This document shows positions 24,925 through 35,971 of a stretch of DNA of 64,000 bases, piece after piece. Within the stretch, counting starts at the first letter, position 1, and every line of letters starts with the position of its first letter. The DNA comes from Pseudomonas sp. R76 (lineage in GTDB: Bacteria; Pseudomonadota; Gammaproteobacteria; Pseudomonadales; Pseudomonadaceae). The notes under the pieces are model-generated. The model was not told where the DNA came from, did not search any database, and worked only from the letters and a program-made list of their open reading frames with translations. The translations under genes were made by a program, and so were the position numbers. The stretch lies in assembly GCF_009834565.1 (NCBI RefSeq), contig NZ_CP019428.1, forward strand, positions 4,526,001 to 4,590,000, written 5' to 3'.

Positions 24925-26430
24925 TCAGTTGTTGTACAGGTCGATGATCGCGCTGACCGCCTGGGTCTTGATCTTCGACGAGTCATTACGCGCCTGCTCG
25001 ATCTTGTTCAGGTAAGCCTCGTCGACATCACCGGTCACGTATTTGCCATCGAACACCGCGCAGTCGAACTGCTCGATCTTGATCTTGCCACCGCCCACCG
25101 CTTCGATCAGGTCAGGCAGGTCCTGATAGATCAGCCAGTCGGCACCGATCAGGTCGGCCACGTCCTGGGTGGAACGGTTGTGAGCGATCAGTTCGTGAGC
25201 GCTCGGCATGTCGATACCGTACACGTTCGGGTAACGCACGGCAGGTGCTGCGGAACAGAAATACACGTTCTTCGCACCGGCTTCGCGGGCCATCTGGATG
25301 ATCTGCTTGCACGTGGTGCCACGCACGATGGAGTCATCCACCAACATCACGTTCTTGCCGCGGAACTCAAGCTCAATGGCGTTGAGCTTCTGGCGTACCG
25401 ACTTCTTGCGCGCCGCCTGGCCCGGCATGATGAAGGTACGGCCGATGTAACGGTTTTTGACGAAGCCTTCGCGGAACTTGACGCCCAAGTGGTTAGCCAG
25501 CTCCAGCGCAGCGGTACGGCTGGTGTCCGGGATCGGGATCACAACGTCGATGTCGTGCTCTGGACGTTCACGCAGGATCTTCTCGGCGAGCTTCTCACCC
25601 ATGCGCAGACGCGCCTTGTACACCGAAACGCCGTCGATGATCGAATCCGGACGCGCCAGGTAGACGTGTTCGAAGATGCACGGGGTAAGTTTCGGCGCCA
25701 CCGCGCACTGGCGGGTGTGCAGCTTGCCATCTTCGGTGATGTACACCGCTTCGCCCGGCGCGAGGTCGCGGATCAGGGTAAAACCCAGCACGTCCAGGGA
25801 CACGCTTTCGGAAGCGATCATGTACTCGACGCCTTCGTCGGTGTGACGCTGGCCGAACACGATCGGGCGGATGCCGTGCGGGTCACGGAAACCAACGATG
25901 CCGTACCCGGTAACCATGGCCACAACCGCGTAACCACCGACGCAACGGTTGTGCACGTCAGTCACGGCAGCGAACACGTCTTCTTCGGTCGGCTGCAGCT
26001 TGCCGCGCTGGGCCAGCTCGTGAGCGAACACGTTGAGCAGCACTTCCGAGTCGGAACTGGTGTTGACGTGGCGCAGGTCAGATTCGTAAATCTCCTTGGC
26101 CAGCTGTTCAACGTTGGTCAGGTTACCGTTATGCGCCAGGGTGATGCCGTAAGGCGAGTTGACGTAGAACGGTTGAGCTTCGGCCGAGGTCGAGCTACCG
26201 GCAGTCGGGTAACGCACATGGCCAATACCCATGTGCCCGACGAGGCGCTGCATGTGACGCTGATGGAACACGTCACGTACCAGGCCATTGTCCTTGCGCA
26301 GGAATAACCGGCCGTCGTGGCTGGTCACAATACCGGCAGCGTCCTGGCCGCGGTGCTGGAGGACGGTTAGCGCGTCATACAGCGCCTGATTCACGTTCGA
26401 CTTACCGACGATACCGACGATGCCACACAT
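24925..26430 (-). CDS. purF: amidophosphoribosyltransferase
   Basis: The 501-aa enzyme carries out the first committed step of purine synthesis, making phosphoribosylamine from PRPP and glutamine. The start at 26430 gives [10 protein letters not shown], so that Cys2 becomes the N-terminal nucleophile of the glutaminase domain after Met removal; an upstream ATG would bury it. The phosphoribosyltransferase domain shows the PRPP loop [13 protein letters not shown]. It follows cvpA by about 40 bases, the classical cvpA–purF pair. Confidence 0.96.
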   Translation of the reverse strand: MCGIVGIVGKSNVNQALYDALTVLQHRGQDAAGIVTSHDGRLFLRKDNGLVRDVFHQRHMQRLVGHMGIGHVRYPTAGSSTSAEAQPFYVNSPYGITLAHNGNLTNVEQLAKEIYESDLRHVNTSSDSEVLLNVFAHELAQRGKLQPTEEDVFAAVTDVHNRCVGGYAVVAMVTGYGIVGFRDPHGIRPIVFGQRHTDEGVEYMIASESVSLDVLGFTLIRDLAPGEAVYITEDGKLHTRQCAVAPKLTPCIFEHVYLARPDSIIDGVSVYKARLRMGEKLAEKILRERPEHDIDVVIPIPDTSRTAALELANHLGVKFREGFVKNRYIGRTFIMPGQAARKKSVRQKLNAIELEFRGKNVMLVDDSIVRGTTCKQIIQMAREAGAKNVYFCSAAPAVRYPNVYGIDMPSAHELIAHNRSTQDVADLIGADWLIYQDLPDLIEAVGGGKIKIEQFDCAVFDGKYVTGDVDEAYLNKIEQARNDSSKIKTQAVSAIIDLYNN

Positions 26431-26471
26431 GCGACGCAACCCCTACTTAATGAATCTTGACTGAACACAAC

Positions 26472-27029
26472 TTACTGAGGCGTTTTGGCCGGTAAGAGGT
26501 GCTCCTTGAACGGAAGATCAGCGGGTACGCTGATTCCGCTGGCCAGCCACTGACTGCTCCACCCCAAAATGAGGTTTTTGGACCAGTCTGCAACCAATAG
26601 AAATTTTGGCACGAGTACCGACTCCTGCCACCACGAATCCTGCTGTACCGGCCCCAGGCTCAACAGCCCGACCGCCACAACCACCAGCAGCGCGCCACGC
26701 GCGGCGCCGAAGGCCATGCCGAGAAATCGATCGGTCCCGGAGAGGCCGGTGACACGTATCAACTCGCCAATAAGATAATTGACCATTGCCCCCACCAGCA
26801 GCGTGGCGATGAACATGATGGCGCAGCCCGCAATGACGCGAGCCGAAGGTGTTTCGATGTACCCGGCCAGGTAAACCGACAGTGAACCACCGAACATCCA
26901 GGCTACGACTCCTGCGATGATCCAGGTCAGCAACGACAGTGCTTCTTTTACGAAGCCGCGGCTTAGACTGATCAAAGCGGAGATGGCGACGATTGCAACG
27001 ATCGCCCAATCAACCCAGGTAAATGGCAC
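26472..27029 (-). CDS. cvpA: CvpA family inner-membrane protein
   Basis: The 185-aa protein has four hydrophobic helices (WVDWAIVAIVAISALISLSRG; LSLLTWIIAGVVAWMFGG; VIAGCAIMFIATLLVGAMV; ARGALLVVVAVGLLSLG) and the conserved RGFVKEALSL and DRFLGMAFGAARG. CvpA is named for colicin V production and is linked to envelope homeostasis. It begins the cvpA–purF–metZ run. Confidence 0.93.
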   Translation of the reverse strand: MPFTWVDWAIVAIVAISALISLSRGFVKEALSLLTWIIAGVVAWMFGGSLSVYLAGYIETPSARVIAGCAIMFIATLLVGAMVNYLIGELIRVTGLSGTDRFLGMAFGAARGALLVVVAVGLLSLGPVQQDSWWQESVLVPKFLLVADWSKNLILGWSSQWLASGISVPADLPFKEHLLPAKTPQ

Positions 27030-27162
27030 AGTGCAGCCTACGTACGGATAAGGCGGCGCATTTTAGCAGAGCGTCGGGCTATCGGTAAGCTGTGATTGCG
27101 GGTGCTTTGCAAATCAATGAGTTGTGCAGGGCGAACGCCCTTTTAAGACCACCAAAAACCAA

Positions 27163-27254
27163 TGTGGGAGCTGGCTTGCCTGCGATGAGGCAGGCCCACC
27201 CAACATCACTGTTGACTGAGCCACCGCTATCGCAGGCAAGCCAGCTCCCACATT
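27163..27254. repeat. inverted pair of REP elements (GTGGGAGCTGGCTTGCCTGCGATG type)
   Basis: Two inverted copies of TGTGGGAGCTGGCTTGCCTG about 50 bases apart form a BIME-like unit between the dedD-like gene and cvpA. Same family as those at 32045–32133 and 55301–55378. Confidence 0.8.
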
Positions 27255-27286
27255 TGGCCTGTATTCCAATCAGAAGCTGGCGGTAT

Positions 27287-27946
27287 TCAACCGCGCTCAG
27301 GCTGGAAACGCACCACAAACCCATTCAGGTTCTGCTGGCGACCCAGCAAGTCCCGCAGGCGATCCGCCTCGGCGCGCTCGATCAGCGGCCCGATAAATAC
27401 GCGGTTCTTGCCATCGGCACTGCGGATATAGGCGTTATAACCTTGAGTGCGCAGCTTTTTCTGCAAGGCTTCGGCGCTTTCGCGATTGGCCAGGCTGGCA
27501 AGCTGGATCGACCAAGTGATCGGCAAGCCGTTCGGGTCGATGCGGCTTTGGCCCACGTCCGGCTTACCTGGCGCGGCTGGCTGCGGCGCGACCGGCTTGG
27601 GCGCAGGCGCTGGCGCAGCAGGCTTGGCAGCCACAACTGGCGCAGCTGGAGCCGGCTTGACCACCGGAACACTCGGTTGCACGGGCTGAGTCGGCGCCTG
27701 TTGCTGGGCGACTTCCTCGTCGGCCGGCACTGGCTCTTGCGGCAACGCCTGCGGTTCAGGCACTACCACCGGCTCAACTTGAACCTGAGGCACCGTCGGC
27801 GCCTGGGGCGCAGCGGGCGCCTCGACGACTACCTGGCGCTGCTCGTCCTGGCGGGAAAACAGCATCGGCAAAAAAATCACCGCCAACGCCACCAACACCA
27901 GGGCTCCAACCATTCGCTGCTTGTATGCGCTATCCAGTAATGCCAT
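27287..27946 (-). CDS. dedD: SPOR-domain protein DedD-like
   Basis: The 219-aa protein has one N-terminal membrane helix (MVGALVLVALAVIFLPMLF, about 12–30), a long Pro/Ala/Val/Gln-rich periplasmic linker, and a C-terminal SPOR domain (about 140–215; WSIQLASLANRESAEAL, RTQGYNAYIRSADGKNRVFIGPLIER). DedD-type proteins gather at the septum by binding glycan strands lacking stem peptides. Its start overlaps the folC 3' end by 17 bases, so it is coexpressed with accD–folC. Confidence 0.9.
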   Translation of the reverse strand: MALLDSAYKQRMVGALVLVALAVIFLPMLFSRQDEQRQVVVEAPAAPQAPTVPQVQVEPVVVPEPQALPQEPVPADEEVAQQQAPTQPVQPSVPVVKPAPAAPVVAAKPAAPAPAPKPVAPQPAAPGKPDVGQSRIDPNGLPITWSIQLASLANRESAEALQKKLRTQGYNAYIRSADGKNRVFIGPLIERAEADRLRDLLGRQQNLNGFVVRFQPERG

Positions 27947-29237
27947 GTGCAGCTTCCTCCGTGGAGCGCCGGGCCAACCACTCTAGCGCCTCGGCAACAC
28001 AATAAAATGATCCGAACAACAGAATCTCGTCCTCGGCCGTGGCCACCGCACACTGGGCTTCAAGCGCGGCGGTGACGCTTGCATACGACGCCACCGATGC
28101 ACCAAGGTTCTGCAAGGCCACTTCCAACTCGGCGGCCGGGCGGCTGCGCGGCGTGTCCAGCGGCGCAACGGCCCATGATTGGACATCGCCGAGCAACGGC
28201 GCAACCACGCCGTCCAGGTCTTTATCGGCCAGCAGCCCGAACACCGCCAGGCGACGCCCGGCCGGAGGCGTACGCGACAGGCGTTGCGCCAGGTATTCGG
28301 CGGCGTGAGGGTTGTGCCCCACATCCAGCAGCAGGTTCAGGCGCTTGCCCTCCCACTCGAAGGTGCGACGATCCAGACGCCCCACCACCCGAGTCGCCAG
28401 CAAGGTGGCAGCAATCTGCTCGGCCTGCCAGGGCAGATCCCACAGCAGGTAGGCTTGCAGCGCGAGCGCAGCGTTCTCCATCGGCAGGTTCAGCAGCGGC
28501 AGGTCACGCAATTCGACCACCTGGCCACGTGCATCACGCCCGCGCCATTGCCAATGCTGAGTGCCAATTTCGAGATTGAATTCACGACCACGCAGGAAAA
28601 ACGCGCAATCCAGCTCACGCACCTTGTCGAGCAAGGGTTGCGGTGGGTCCAGGTCACCACACAGCGCAGGCTTGCCCTGGCGGAAGATCCCGGCCTTTTC
28701 ATAGGCCACCGACTCACGGGTGTTGCCCAGATAGTCAGCGTGGTCAACGCCAATGCTGGTGACCAGTGCCATGTCGGCATCCACGACGTTGACCGTGTCC
28801 AGACGCCCACCCAGGCCGACTTCGAGGACGACCACGTCCAATTGCGCACGCTCGAACAACCAGAACGCCGCCAGGGTGCCCATCTCGAAATAAGTCAGGG
28901 AAACCTCGCCGCGCCCCACATCCAGGGCAGCGAAGGCTTCGCAGAGTTGCGCGTCAGTGGCTTCGACGCCATTGAGCTGCACCCGCTCGTTATAACGCAG
29001 CAGGTGCGGGGAATTGTAGACGCCCACTTTCAGCCCTTGGGCCTGCAGCAGCGCCGCCACAAAGGCACAGGTAGAGCCTTTGCCGTTGGTGCCGGTCACC
29101 GTGATCACTCGCGGCGCCGGCCGGCCCAACCCAAGGCGGGCCGCTACCTGTTGCGAGCGCTCCAGGCCCATGTCGATGGCTGACGGATGCAACTGCTCAA
29201 GGTAGGCGAGCCATTCGCCAAGGGTACGTTGGGTCAT
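27930..29237 (-). CDS. folC: bifunctional dihydrofolate synthase/folylpolyglutamate synthase
   Basis: The 435-aa Mur-ligase-family enzyme adds glutamate to dihydropteroate and to folates. The ATP loop [12 protein letters not shown] is at about 47–58, with [13 protein letters not shown] and the C-terminal domain [16 protein letters not shown]. It overlaps accD upstream by four bases (ATGA) and dedD downstream, giving the known accD–folC–dedD operon. Confidence 0.94.
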   Translation of the reverse strand: MTQRTLGEWLAYLEQLHPSAIDMGLERSQQVAARLGLGRPAPRVITVTGTNGKGSTCAFVAALLQAQGLKVGVYNSPHLLRYNERVQLNGVEATDAQLCEAFAALDVGRGEVSLTYFEMGTLAAFWLFERAQLDVVVLEVGLGGRLDTVNVVDADMALVTSIGVDHADYLGNTRESVAYEKAGIFRQGKPALCGDLDPPQPLLDKVRELDCAFFLRGREFNLEIGTQHWQWRGRDARGQVVELRDLPLLNLPMENAALALQAYLLWDLPWQAEQIAATLLATRVVGRLDRRTFEWEGKRLNLLLDVGHNPHAAEYLAQRLSRTPPAGRRLAVFGLLADKDLDGVVAPLLGDVQSWAVAPLDTPRSRPAAELEVALQNLGASVASYASVTAALEAQCAVATAEDEILLFGSFYCVAEALEWLARRSTEEAAHGITG

Positions 29238-30154
29238 AGGTTTGCAGGCACCGGCGGCACGACGATCGGCTCGATTTTAGGCGCGACGTACACAGGTGTC
29301 GGCAGGCCCATCATTTGCGCCAGCAGGCTGCCCAGGCGTGGGCGCAGCTCGCCACGGGCGATGATCATGTCGATGGCACCGTGCTCCAGCAGGAACTCGC
29401 TGCGCTGGAAGCCTTCCGGCAGTTTTTCGCGCACGGTCTGCTCGATCACGCGTGGGCCGGCAAAGCCGATCAGGGCTTTTGGCTCGCCGACGATCACATC
29501 ACCCAGCATTGCCAGGCTGGCGGAAACGCCGCCGTAGACCGGGTCGGTCAGCACGGAGATGAACGGGATACCTTCTTCGCGCAGGCGCGCCAGTACCGCG
29601 GAGGTCTTGGCCATTTGCATCAGGGAAATCAAGGCTTCCTGCATGCGCGCGCCACCGGAGGCGGCGAAGCAGATCATCGGGCAACGGTTTTCCAGGGCGT
29701 AGTTGGCGGCACGTACAAAACGCTCACCGACGATGGCGCCCATGGAGCCGCCCATGAAGGAGAACTCAAACGCCGACACCACCACTGGCATGCCCAGCAG
29801 CTTGCCGCTGACGGAAATCAGCGCGTCTTTCTCGCCGGTCTGCTTCTGCGCAGCGGTCAGGCGGTCCTTGTACTTCTTGCCGTCGCGGAACTTGAGACGG
29901 TCAACCGGCTCCAGGTCAGCGCCCAGTTCGGCGCGGCCATCGGCGTCAAGGAAGATGTCGATGCGGGCGCGGGCGCCGATACGCATGTGGTGGTTGCACT
30001 TGGGGCAAACGTCCAGGGTCTTTTCCAGCTCGGGGCGGTACAGCACCGCATCGCAGGATGGGCACTTGTGCCACAGACCTTCAGGAACCGAGCTTTTCTT
30101 CACCTCGGAACGCATGATCGAAGGGATCAGTTTGTCTACTAACCAGTTGCTCAT
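29234..30154 (-). CDS. accD: acetyl-CoA carboxylase carboxyltransferase subunit beta
   Basis: The 306-aa subunit transfers the carboxyl group from biotin to acetyl-CoA in fatty-acid synthesis, together with AccA. The start [17 protein letters not shown] is at 30154; the longer frame to 30187 lacks family support. A four-Cys zinc ribbon (CPSC…CPKC, about 28–50) and the crotonase-like core [18 protein letters not shown] are present. The downstream stop overlaps the folC start. Confidence 0.95.
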   Translation of the reverse strand: MSNWLVDKLIPSIMRSEVKKSSVPEGLWHKCPSCDAVLYRPELEKTLDVCPKCNHHMRIGARARIDIFLDADGRAELGADLEPVDRLKFRDGKKYKDRLTAAQKQTGEKDALISVSGKLLGMPVVVSAFEFSFMGGSMGAIVGERFVRAANYALENRCPMICFAASGGARMQEALISLMQMAKTSAVLARLREEGIPFISVLTDPVYGGVSASLAMLGDVIVGEPKALIGFAGPRVIEQTVREKLPEGFQRSEFLLEHGAIDMIIARGELRPRLGSLLAQMMGLPTPVYVAPKIEPIVVPPVPANL

Positions 30155-30399
30155 GCTTTCTTTCTCCAGTACCGGTGGCTTGAACACAGCCCCGCGTATG
30201 CCCTTGAGCTAAATTCATATGTGGCGATGACACAAGCTGGACGGGGTCAGACGTTCGACCGGCCATTTCCTACCTGTATCCTCAGCCTTCCAGACAACCT
30301 GCCAGCGCAGGGTTGCCACTTCATTTCCGGGCCTCCCGCAGGCGGCGCCGGTGCTGTTTTACACAGTGGTAGTTACTGACGGCGGCAGACTGCCAGCCG

Positions 30400-31032
30400 T
30401 CACATCGCACCGCTGCTGTTGCGCACGGCCTGCATGAATGCGCGAATCTTGTGGTGATCCTTGATGCCCTTGCCCTGCTCCACCCCACCGCTGACGTCCA
30501 CGGCATAGGGCCTGACCTGCTCGATGGCCGCCCCGACATTCGTAGGGTTGAGCCCACCCGCCAGGATGATCGGCTTGCTCAGCCCCTCGGGAATCAACGA
30601 CCAGTCAAACGCCTCGCCCGTGCCACCGGGAACGCCTTCGACATAGGTGTCCAGCAGAATCCCGCGAGCGCCGGTGTAGGCCGCGCACGCGGCGGCGATG
30701 TCATCCCCGGCCTTGACGCGCAACGCCTTGATATATGGGCGTTGATAGCTTTCACATTCGTCAGGGCTTTCGTCGCCGTGAAACTGCAGCATGTCGAGCT
30801 GTACGGCATCCAGGGTTTCGTTGAGTTCACAGCGGCTGGCGTTGACGAACAAGCCTACGGTAGTCACGAACGGCGGCAGCGCGGCGATGATCGCCCGCGC
30901 CTGCAGCACATTCACCGCCCGCGGGCTCTTGGCGTAGAACACGAAACCAATCGCATCCGCCCCCGCCTCGACTGCCGCCAGCGCGTCTTCTATGCGGGTA
31001 ATCCCGCAAATCTTGCTGCGAACGGCTGGCAT
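30400..31032 (-). CDS. trpF: phosphoribosylanthranilate isomerase
   Basis: The 210-aa TIM-barrel enzyme of tryptophan synthesis has KICGITR at about 7–13 (catalytic Cys), a later Asp in [18 protein letters not shown] and [19 protein letters not shown]. In Pseudomonas trpF sits between truA and accD, as here, apart from other trp genes. About 245 bases between trpF and accD hold no recognisable gene and presumably carry the accD promoter. Confidence 0.95.
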   Translation of the reverse strand: MPAVRSKICGITRIEDALAAVEAGADAIGFVFYAKSPRAVNVLQARAIIAALPPFVTTVGLFVNASRCELNETLDAVQLDMLQFHGDESPDECESYQRPYIKALRVKAGDDIAAACAAYTGARGILLDTYVEGVPGGTGEAFDWSLIPEGLSKPIILAGGLNPTNVGAAIEQVRPYAVDVSGGVEQGKGIKDHHKIRAFMQAVRNSSGAM

Positions 31033-31096
31033 GTCGTAAAAACCTCAGGGGTTGAACCGAGAAAGTCCCGGATGGTAACAAAAGCTTTTCCGGGCG

Positions 31097-31921
31097 TCAG
31101 CCGCCAAGTTCGCTGAAACCTGTGAGGAAGTGTGGCCCGATGAAGCGATCCGGCAATTCGAACTCGTCGCGGTACTCCACATCCACCAGGTATAGGCCGA
31201 ACGGATGCGCAGTAACGCCGCCGGTACGGCGAATGCGGCTTTCCAGCACTTCCCTGGCCCACTCCACCGGCCGTTCGCCGGTGCCGATGGTCATCAACAC
31301 GCCAGCAATGTTGCGCACCATATGGTGCAGGAAGGCGCCGGCACGGATATCCAGCACGATCATTTTGCCGTGACGGGTCACCCGCAGGTGATGGACTTCC
31401 TTGATCGGCGACTTGGCCTGGCACTGGCCGGCACGGAAGGCACTGAAGTCATGCACGCCGACCAAATGCTGCGCGGCCTCGGCCATGCGCTCGGCATCCA
31501 GTGGGCGGTGGTTCCAAGTGATTTCTTGATTGAGGTGCGCCGGTCGGATCTGATCGTTGTAGATCACGTAGCGGTAGCGACGGGCGATGGCCTTGAAGCG
31601 CGCATGAAAATGCGCGGGCATGACCTTGGCCCAGGTGACACTGACGTCATGGGGCAAATTGATATTGGCGCCCATCACCCAGGCTTTCATCGTGCGCTCG
31701 GCCTGAGTGTCAAAGTGCACTACCTGGCCACAGGCGTGCACACCGGCGTCGGTACGCCCGGCACACATCAGCGACACCGGCGAGTCGGCGACCTTCGACA
31801 GCGCGTTTTCGAGGGTTTCCTGCACTGTCAGCACGCCGGAAGCCTGGCGCTGCCAGCCACGGTAGCGCGAGCCTTTGTATTCCACGCCCAGGGCGATGCG
31901 GTTAAAGCCTGCGGCCGCCAT
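31097..31921 (-). CDS. truA: tRNA pseudouridine(38-40) synthase
   Basis: The product is 274 aa from the ATG at 31921 (MAAAGFNRIALGVEYKG). It modifies U38–40 in the tRNA anticodon stem. The catalytic Asp is in CAGRTDAGVHA, with KTVRYRYVIYN-like and AGAFLHHMVRNIAGVL motifs. In-frame codons extend to a TTG at 31978, and related proteins have a few residues before MAAAGF, so the true start could be slightly upstream. It lies between fimV and trpF. Confidence 0.93.
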   Translation of the reverse strand: MAAAGFNRIALGVEYKGSRYRGWQRQASGVLTVQETLENALSKVADSPVSLMCAGRTDAGVHACGQVVHFDTQAERTMKAWVMGANINLPHDVSVTWAKVMPAHFHARFKAIARRYRYVIYNDQIRPAHLNQEITWNHRPLDAERMAEAAQHLVGVHDFSAFRAGQCQAKSPIKEVHHLRVTRHGKMIVLDIRAGAFLHHMVRNIAGVLMTIGTGERPVEWAREVLESRIRRTGGVTAHPFGLYLVDVEYRDEFELPDRFIGPHFLTGFSELGG

Positions 31922-32044
31922 TTCGGCGGCCGCGTTATCTATATTTGCCAAGAACTGAGAGCCCGATGAGTTGCGCAAAGGCGGCCATTATAAAGGCGGC
32001 AGCCGTAGGTGGGGCGCTTTTGTTGTGGCCATGTGAAGGCCTGA

Positions 32045-32133
32045 TGTGTGGGAGCTGGCTTGCCTGCGATTGCATCAATGCGGTGTTACGGATAAACCGA
32101 GTTGCCCGCATCGCAGGCAAGCCAGCTCACACA
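32045..32133. repeat. inverted pair of REP elements
   Basis: GTGTGGGAGCTGGCTTGCCTG and its inverted partner flank about 45 bases between fimV and truA; same family as 27163–27254. Confidence 0.75.
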
Positions 32134-32152
32134 TTTTTTCTGCGTTGCACCT

Positions 32153-34720
32153 TTAGATTTTACCGAGCATTTCCTTGGCTTCGCCGCGCTGGGTTTCGTC
32201 GCCTTCGGTCAGCACTTCGGACAGGATGTCCCGCGCGCCGTCAGTATCACCCATGTCGATGTAGGCCTGGGCCAGGTCCAGCTTGGTAGCGACCTCATCG
32301 GTGCCGGAGAGGAAGTCGAATTCCGGTTCATCAGCGCCCAACGCTGCATCTTCAGCGGTGAAGGAAGGCTCGATTGGCGGATGCTCCAGGCTCTGGGACA
32401 GACGATCCAGCTCGGCATTGACGTCGTCCAGCTCGGAGGCGAAGGCATCCGGCTTGGCCGACGCCGGCGCGGCCGGTTCTTCCGCCAGGGACAGGTCGAA
32501 GTCCTCCGGCAAGTCGAAATCATCCAGCGCGGCAGGCGTGAGGGTCGGCGGCTCAACCGGCGGCACGTCCTTCATCTGCTCTTCGAGGCCCGAGAGGAAG
32601 TCGTCGTCCGAGTGCGTGGAAGACGGCGCTTCCAACTGCAGGTCCAGATCGAAGTCCGACAGGTCATCCGGGCTGGCCTTGGCTTCGGTCTGGCGCTGAA
32701 GGACAGACTCAAAGCTCGGCTCATCTTCCGGGCGAACCACGGCAGGCGAAGCTGCTTCCAGATCGTCCAGGCTCAGGTCGAAATCGGTATCGAAGGCATC
32801 GGGTTCCGCCACCGGCGCGGCCGGCTTGTCTTCCAGCAAGTCCTTGACGTATTGCGCGTCCAGCGCTGCAGCGGCGACAGCGGCACTGACGCCCGCCGCC
32901 AACACGGCCATGGCCGGGAAGCGGCCTTTGAGCTGCTCGACCTGGGCATGGTTTTCACCATTGGCCACCAGTTGACGCTCCTGGGAGACGAACCCGTCTT
33001 TGTCGCCTTGCAGGCCGTACACTTCCATCAGTTTCAAACGCAGGTCGCTGCGCTTGGGCTCATGCTTGATGGCCTGCTGAAGGACGTCGGCCGCCTGGTT
33101 CAGGTGACCGCGATCAATATGGGATTGGGCTTGCGCCAGCGCATCGCTGGAATTCTGCGGGGCCACGGCAGCGGCCAGTGGCGACAGCACGGAAGCGACC
33201 GACGGCACCACGACCGGCTCAGCAACCGCAGCCGGGGCAGGTGCGGCCGCCAACTTGACGTTCGGCGGCGCCACTTCGAGGCCTTCGAAGCTGTCCGCTG
33301 GCAAGTCGTGATCAATGTTCGGCGAAAATTGCGGTTCTTCAGCCAGCGCCCGCGCCATCCGCAGGTGCTTTTCCTCTTCAAGGCGCGCATTGCGATGACG
33401 CGCCCACAGCAGCAGAAGCAGCAACACCAGCAAGCCGGCAGCACCGCCGATCACGCCGAGGACAATCGGATTGGTCAGCAGATCGTTGAATTTACCTTCG
33501 GTGGTGCTGGCAGTCGCGGTCTCTGGTGTGACCGGCTCGGGCGCAGGCGCCACAACGGCAGGCGCCGCCGCGTCAGAGGCCGGCGCGGTGGTCGCAGGCT
33601 CACCTGCCAACTGTGCGGGCATTGCCGCCGTTGCCGGGCTTCCGTTCGCCGCCTGCAGTTTGGCCAGCTGATCGTTTTTCAGTTGAATCAGCTTCTGCAA
33701 TTTATCCAACTGGCTTTGCAGGTCCGCCGCCCGGCTTTTCAGCTCAGCATTGTCGCGGCGCGTGGTATCCAATTCTTCCTGGGTCATCGCCAGCTTGTCG
33801 CTCAGCGCATTACTGTCACCGACCTTGCCCTTCGCGCCTTTCTTGGCGGATTCGGCCGAGACCAGGCTCAAGTTGTCCTTGGTATTGGTGCTCGACGGCG
33901 CATCGCCAGCCTGGGTGCGCTTGGTCGCATCCAACTGCTGCTTGCCCGCGGCCTGGTTATTCGCGGTGCGACGCCCCTCGCGCCAGGCGGTGTTTTGCGC
34001 AGTCACTTCGGCAATCGCCTCGGGCTGCGGCAAACTGGTGGCTTGCTGGCGATCCGGCAGACGCAGGACCTGGCCGGTTTTCAGGCGGTTGATATTGCCG
34101 TCGATAAACGCATCCGGGTTGAGCGCCTGGATAGCCAGCATGGTTTGCTGGACCGAAGCCCCGTTGCGATTCTTCGCGGCAATTTCCCACAAGGTATCGC
34201 GCGAGGTCGTGGTGTGTTGAGCAGGCTTGCCGGCAGTGGGCGCAGCGTTGGCAGGCGCGTTTTTAGTCGGCGCACTCAAGCGCGGTGCCGGCGCGGCAGC
34301 GGTCGGCGCGGGTTGCTCGAACTTGGCCGGGTCGAGCAGCACGCTGTAGTCGCGCATCAGGCGACCATTGGGCCATTGCACCTGCAACAGGAAACGGACG
34401 TAGGAATCGGGCAGCGGCTTGCTGGACGTAACGCGCACCACACTGCGCCCGCTCGGGTTGACCACCGGGGTAAACGTCAGGTCATTGAGAAACGCCTGGC
34501 GATCCACGCCCGCGTCCACAAACGCCTGGTCAGACGCCAGGCTCGGGGTAATCTCGGAAGCCGTGAGGCCACCGACATCGAGCAATTCGATTTCCACCGA
34601 CAACGGCTGGTTCAACTTCGACTTGAGGGTCATCTCCCCAAGCTGCAGCGCCTGCGCCATACCGGAGGACAGCGCCGAGGCGGCCGCTATTGCTAACACC
34701 AGTTTGCGAACTTGAACCAT
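32153..34720 (-). CDS. fimV: FimV family peptidoglycan-binding hub protein
   Basis: The 855-aa product has a signal peptide (KLVLAIAAASALSSGMAQA) and the FimV N-terminal domain (LQLGEMTLKSKLNQPL). A LysM domain lies at about 175–230 (DTLWEIAAKNR … GQVLRLPD), followed by a coiled coil (KLQKLIQLKNDQLAKLQ), one membrane helix (VLGVIGGAAGLLVLLLLLLWA), a long acidic Asp/Glu/Pro-rich cytoplasmic region and the conserved C-terminal motif LDLAQAYIDMGDTDGARDIL. FimV organises type IV pili, polar localisation and cAMP signalling. The ATG at 34720 follows AAGGATGAGG. Confidence 0.93.
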   Translation of the reverse strand: MVQVRKLVLAIAAASALSSGMAQALQLGEMTLKSKLNQPLSVEIELLDVGGLTASEITPSLASDQAFVDAGVDRQAFLNDLTFTPVVNPSGRSVVRVTSSKPLPDSYVRFLLQVQWPNGRLMRDYSVLLDPAKFEQPAPTAAAPAPRLSAPTKNAPANAAPTAGKPAQHTTTSRDTLWEIAAKNRNGASVQQTMLAIQALNPDAFIDGNINRLKTGQVLRLPDRQQATSLPQPEAIAEVTAQNTAWREGRRTANNQAAGKQQLDATKRTQAGDAPSSTNTKDNLSLVSAESAKKGAKGKVGDSNALSDKLAMTQEELDTTRRDNAELKSRAADLQSQLDKLQKLIQLKNDQLAKLQAANGSPATAAMPAQLAGEPATTAPASDAAAPAVVAPAPEPVTPETATASTTEGKFNDLLTNPIVLGVIGGAAGLLVLLLLLLWARHRNARLEEEKHLRMARALAEEPQFSPNIDHDLPADSFEGLEVAPPNVKLAAAPAPAAVAEPVVVPSVASVLSPLAAAVAPQNSSDALAQAQSHIDRGHLNQAADVLQQAIKHEPKRSDLRLKLMEVYGLQGDKDGFVSQERQLVANGENHAQVEQLKGRFPAMAVLAAGVSAAVAAAALDAQYVKDLLEDKPAAPVAEPDAFDTDFDLSLDDLEAASPAVVRPEDEPSFESVLQRQTEAKASPDDLSDFDLDLQLEAPSSTHSDDDFLSGLEEQMKDVPPVEPPTLTPAALDDFDLPEDFDLSLAEEPAAPASAKPDAFASELDDVNAELDRLSQSLEHPPIEPSFTAEDAALGADEPEFDFLSGTDEVATKLDLAQAYIDMGDTDGARDILSEVLTEGDETQRGEAKEMLGKI

Positions 34721-34881
34721 AGCCTCATCCTTTGTTTGAACACTCCCCGGCCTGCGAGAAGGTTGGTAACCGCTGCCATAAGGCATGGCGAGCCGATAGG
34801 TTACCGACGCGCTTCTGTTCCGCTTGGGGCCAAGCATAGCGCTTGGCTAGAATCAATCTACAAATTGGCGCCAAGTATCTT

Positions 34882-35892
34882 TTACGCAAGGCCTTTTATC
34901 AACAACTGCGCCAGTTGCACTGCGTTGAGTGCCGCGCCTTTGCGTACGTTATCTGACGTCAGCCACAGATTTAGTTCCGCCGGGTCGTCCACGCCCGCAC
35001 GCACTCGGCCGACGTAGACTACATCCTGACCGACCGCATCCCCAACGGCCGTGGGGTAGTCGCCCTCCTCCACTAACTCGATACCCGGCGCTGCTTCAAG
35101 TGCGCGGTTGACCACAACGAGGTCGACCGGCGCGCCCAACTGCAATGACACAGTCAGGCTATCGCCAAAAAACACCGGGGCTTGAACGCAGGTTGCGGAA
35201 ATCTTTAGCAAAGGCTTTTCCAACACTGCGCGCAGTTCGTGTACGAGACGTTTCTCCAAGGCTGTATGACCTTGGGCGTCTGGTGTGCCGACTTGTGCCA
35301 GCAAGTTGAAGGCCATTTGCCGATCAAAGAACTTGGGCTCCAGCGGGCGCACGTTTAACAACTCGGCAGTCTGCCGAGCCAGCTCGCTGACGGCCTCGCG
35401 GCCCTGGGCGGACACAGCCAGGTTGGCCGTAACGCTGACGCGCTGGATGTCCAGCAACCCGCGCAACGGCGCCAGGACCACCGCCAGGTTGGTCGCGGAT
35501 GGGCTTGGACTGCCCAGCTGGAAGGGTTTTTTCAGCCCCTTGAGAATGTGCGCATTGGCTTCCGGCACCACTTGGGGTGCCTGATCGGCCGGCAAGGCGC
35601 CGGACAGGTCGATCACCGAGCAACCCGCCGCCGTGGCGCGCGGGGCGAAACTCAGGGTGACCGCCGGGCCGGCCGCGAAGAAGGCCAACTGGGCTTTTTT
35701 GAAGTCGAACTCATCGACTTCCCTGACCCGCACGTTCTTGCCGCGAAACGGCACTGAGGCGCCGGCCGAGTTACTGCCTGCCAGCAGGTACAGCGTGCCG
35801 ACCGGGAAATCCAGCTCTTCGAGAATCTGCACCAGGGTTTCGCCTACGGTGCCGGTGGCGCCGATCACGGCGATTTCAAAGGTCTGGGTCAT
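34882..35892 (-). CDS. usg: aspartate-semialdehyde dehydrogenase-like protein (Usg type, no catalytic Cys)
   Basis: The 336-aa product keeps the N-terminal NADP-binding motif (IAVIGATGTVGETLVQILEE) and general Asd fold. Where active Asd has NCT, this protein reads SPSATNL (about residues 134–140), so the nucleophilic Cys is absent. This fits the USG-1 paralogues known beside asd or truA in gammaproteobacteria, whose role is unclear. Start at the ATG at 35892. It lies between fimV and asd. Confidence 0.85.
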   Translation of the reverse strand: MTQTFEIAVIGATGTVGETLVQILEELDFPVGTLYLLAGSNSAGASVPFRGKNVRVREVDEFDFKKAQLAFFAAGPAVTLSFAPRATAAGCSVIDLSGALPADQAPQVVPEANAHILKGLKKPFQLGSPSPSATNLAVVLAPLRGLLDIQRVSVTANLAVSAQGREAVSELARQTAELLNVRPLEPKFFDRQMAFNLLAQVGTPDAQGHTALEKRLVHELRAVLEKPLLKISATCVQAPVFFGDSLTVSLQLGAPVDLVVVNRALEAAPGIELVEEGDYPTAVGDAVGQDVVYVGRVRAGVDDPAELNLWLTSDNVRKGAALNAVQLAQLLIKGLA

Positions 35893-35971
35893 GGTGGCTG
35901 CCTCGGGCATTGCGGGGGGAGCGGCACTTTACCGGGTGGCTGGGGGTGAGGCAATTAACCTGGGGATCGCT

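Noticed and set aside
32102..34696. 864-codon plus-strand frame
   Set aside because: It is antisense to fimV, whose domains are unambiguous.
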